Source of the DNA: JAFLUQ01 sp964442035
GTDB taxonomy: Bacteria > Bacillota > Clostridia > UMGS1883
Assembly (NCBI GenBank): GCA_964442035.1
Contig: CAYTWZ010000101.1
Location: 1 to 6,417, forward strand
Length of the DNA: 6,417 nt
Direction: 5' to 3'
In this document: in pieces, positions 6,385-6,417 of the stretch
Layout: every line of letters begins with the position of its first letter
How positions within the stretch are numbered: position 1 is the first letter of the stretch
Translations under genes and position numbers: made by a program
Notes under the pieces: generated by a model
The model's input: the letters and a program-made list of their open reading frames with translations, nothing else
The model's database searches: none
Told to the model about the DNA's origin: nothing

Positions 6385-6417
6385 AGACGAGACCCGGGGG
6401 ACATTTTTCGTTTAGTT

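Larger units (their letters stand above)
6239..6417. repeat. GC-rich structured non-coding element, probable dispersed repeat (right copy)
   Basis: This is the leader of the operon and the only sizeable gene-free stretch on the right side. It is far richer in G and C than the genes and contains at least three inverted repeats in about 110 bases (6275-6297, 6318-6349, 6370-6384), separated by short A- or T-rich pieces (CGAAAAACGAAAGG at 6297-6310, ATTTTTCGTTT near the end). Its operon-proximal edge (6239-6256) matches window positions 13-30 at 17 of 18 bases, which is why I call it a repeat. The outer boundary is not seen and may be beyond the window. No long open frame, tRNA, rRNA or known riboswitch core was recognised. 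Strand of any transcript is uncertain; wobble pairs favour the plus strand. Confidence 0.55.

Noticed and set aside
6217..6417. SAM riboswitch or other metK-linked riboswitch in the operon leader
   Set aside because: None of the conserved core strings or the multi-helix layout of SAM-I type riboswitches could be seen on the minus strand; the hairpins are long palindromic GC stems instead.

Overview
The window looks like a piece of a draft or metagenome-assembled genome from a Gram-positive anaerobe of the Clostridia (Bacillota), probably near the Oscillospiraceae/Ruminococcaceae. This rests on AGGAG-type ribosome binding sites, a RecD2-type helicase rather than RecBCD-type RecD, a secreted protein with S-layer-homology-like repeats, and the style of the MetK and QueG proteins. 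The genus cannot be fixed from the sequence alone.

Layout. Positions 1-1139 are one contig piece. It carries the tail of a repeat-like sequence (1-30) and a rightward gene for an exported SLH-like protein of unknown function, which is cut at its 3' end. Positions 1140-1239 are 100 Ns, the conventional filler for a gap of unknown size. From 1240 to the end is a second piece with higher GC. It holds a tightly packed leftward operon, in transcription order: a small-multidrug-export-family membrane protein (6216-5680), S-adenosylmethionine synthetase metK (5658-4480), a 62-residue one-helix Cys-rich membrane protein (4429-4241), the ATP-dependent helicase recD2 (4220-2022) and a compact epoxyqueuosine reductase queG (2041-1262). 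Spacings are 21 nt, about 50 nt, about 20 nt and a 20-nt overlap. No strong terminator is seen inside the operon.

How the genes relate. MetK makes SAM. SAM is the ribosyl donor for QueA, which makes epoxyqueuosine in tRNA, and QueG reduces that to queuosine. The first and last recognised enzymes of the operon therefore sit at two ends of one route, although queA itself is not here. RecD2 (DNA repair) and the two membrane proteins have no obvious link to that route.

The least ordinary parts are non-coding. A GC-rich, hairpin-rich element of about 180 bases lies just upstream of the operon (6239-6417). Its operon-proximal edge matches the first 30 bases of the window, where it again sits about 21 nt in front of a start codon. 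This points to a dispersed repeat present in both pieces. Separately, a perfect 15-bp hairpin between metK and the small membrane-protein gene buries that gene's Shine-Dalgarno sequence, only 4 nt after the metK stop codon. This is a plausible translational-coupling switch. I did not find a clearly new multi-gene system; these elements are the best candidates for follow-up.
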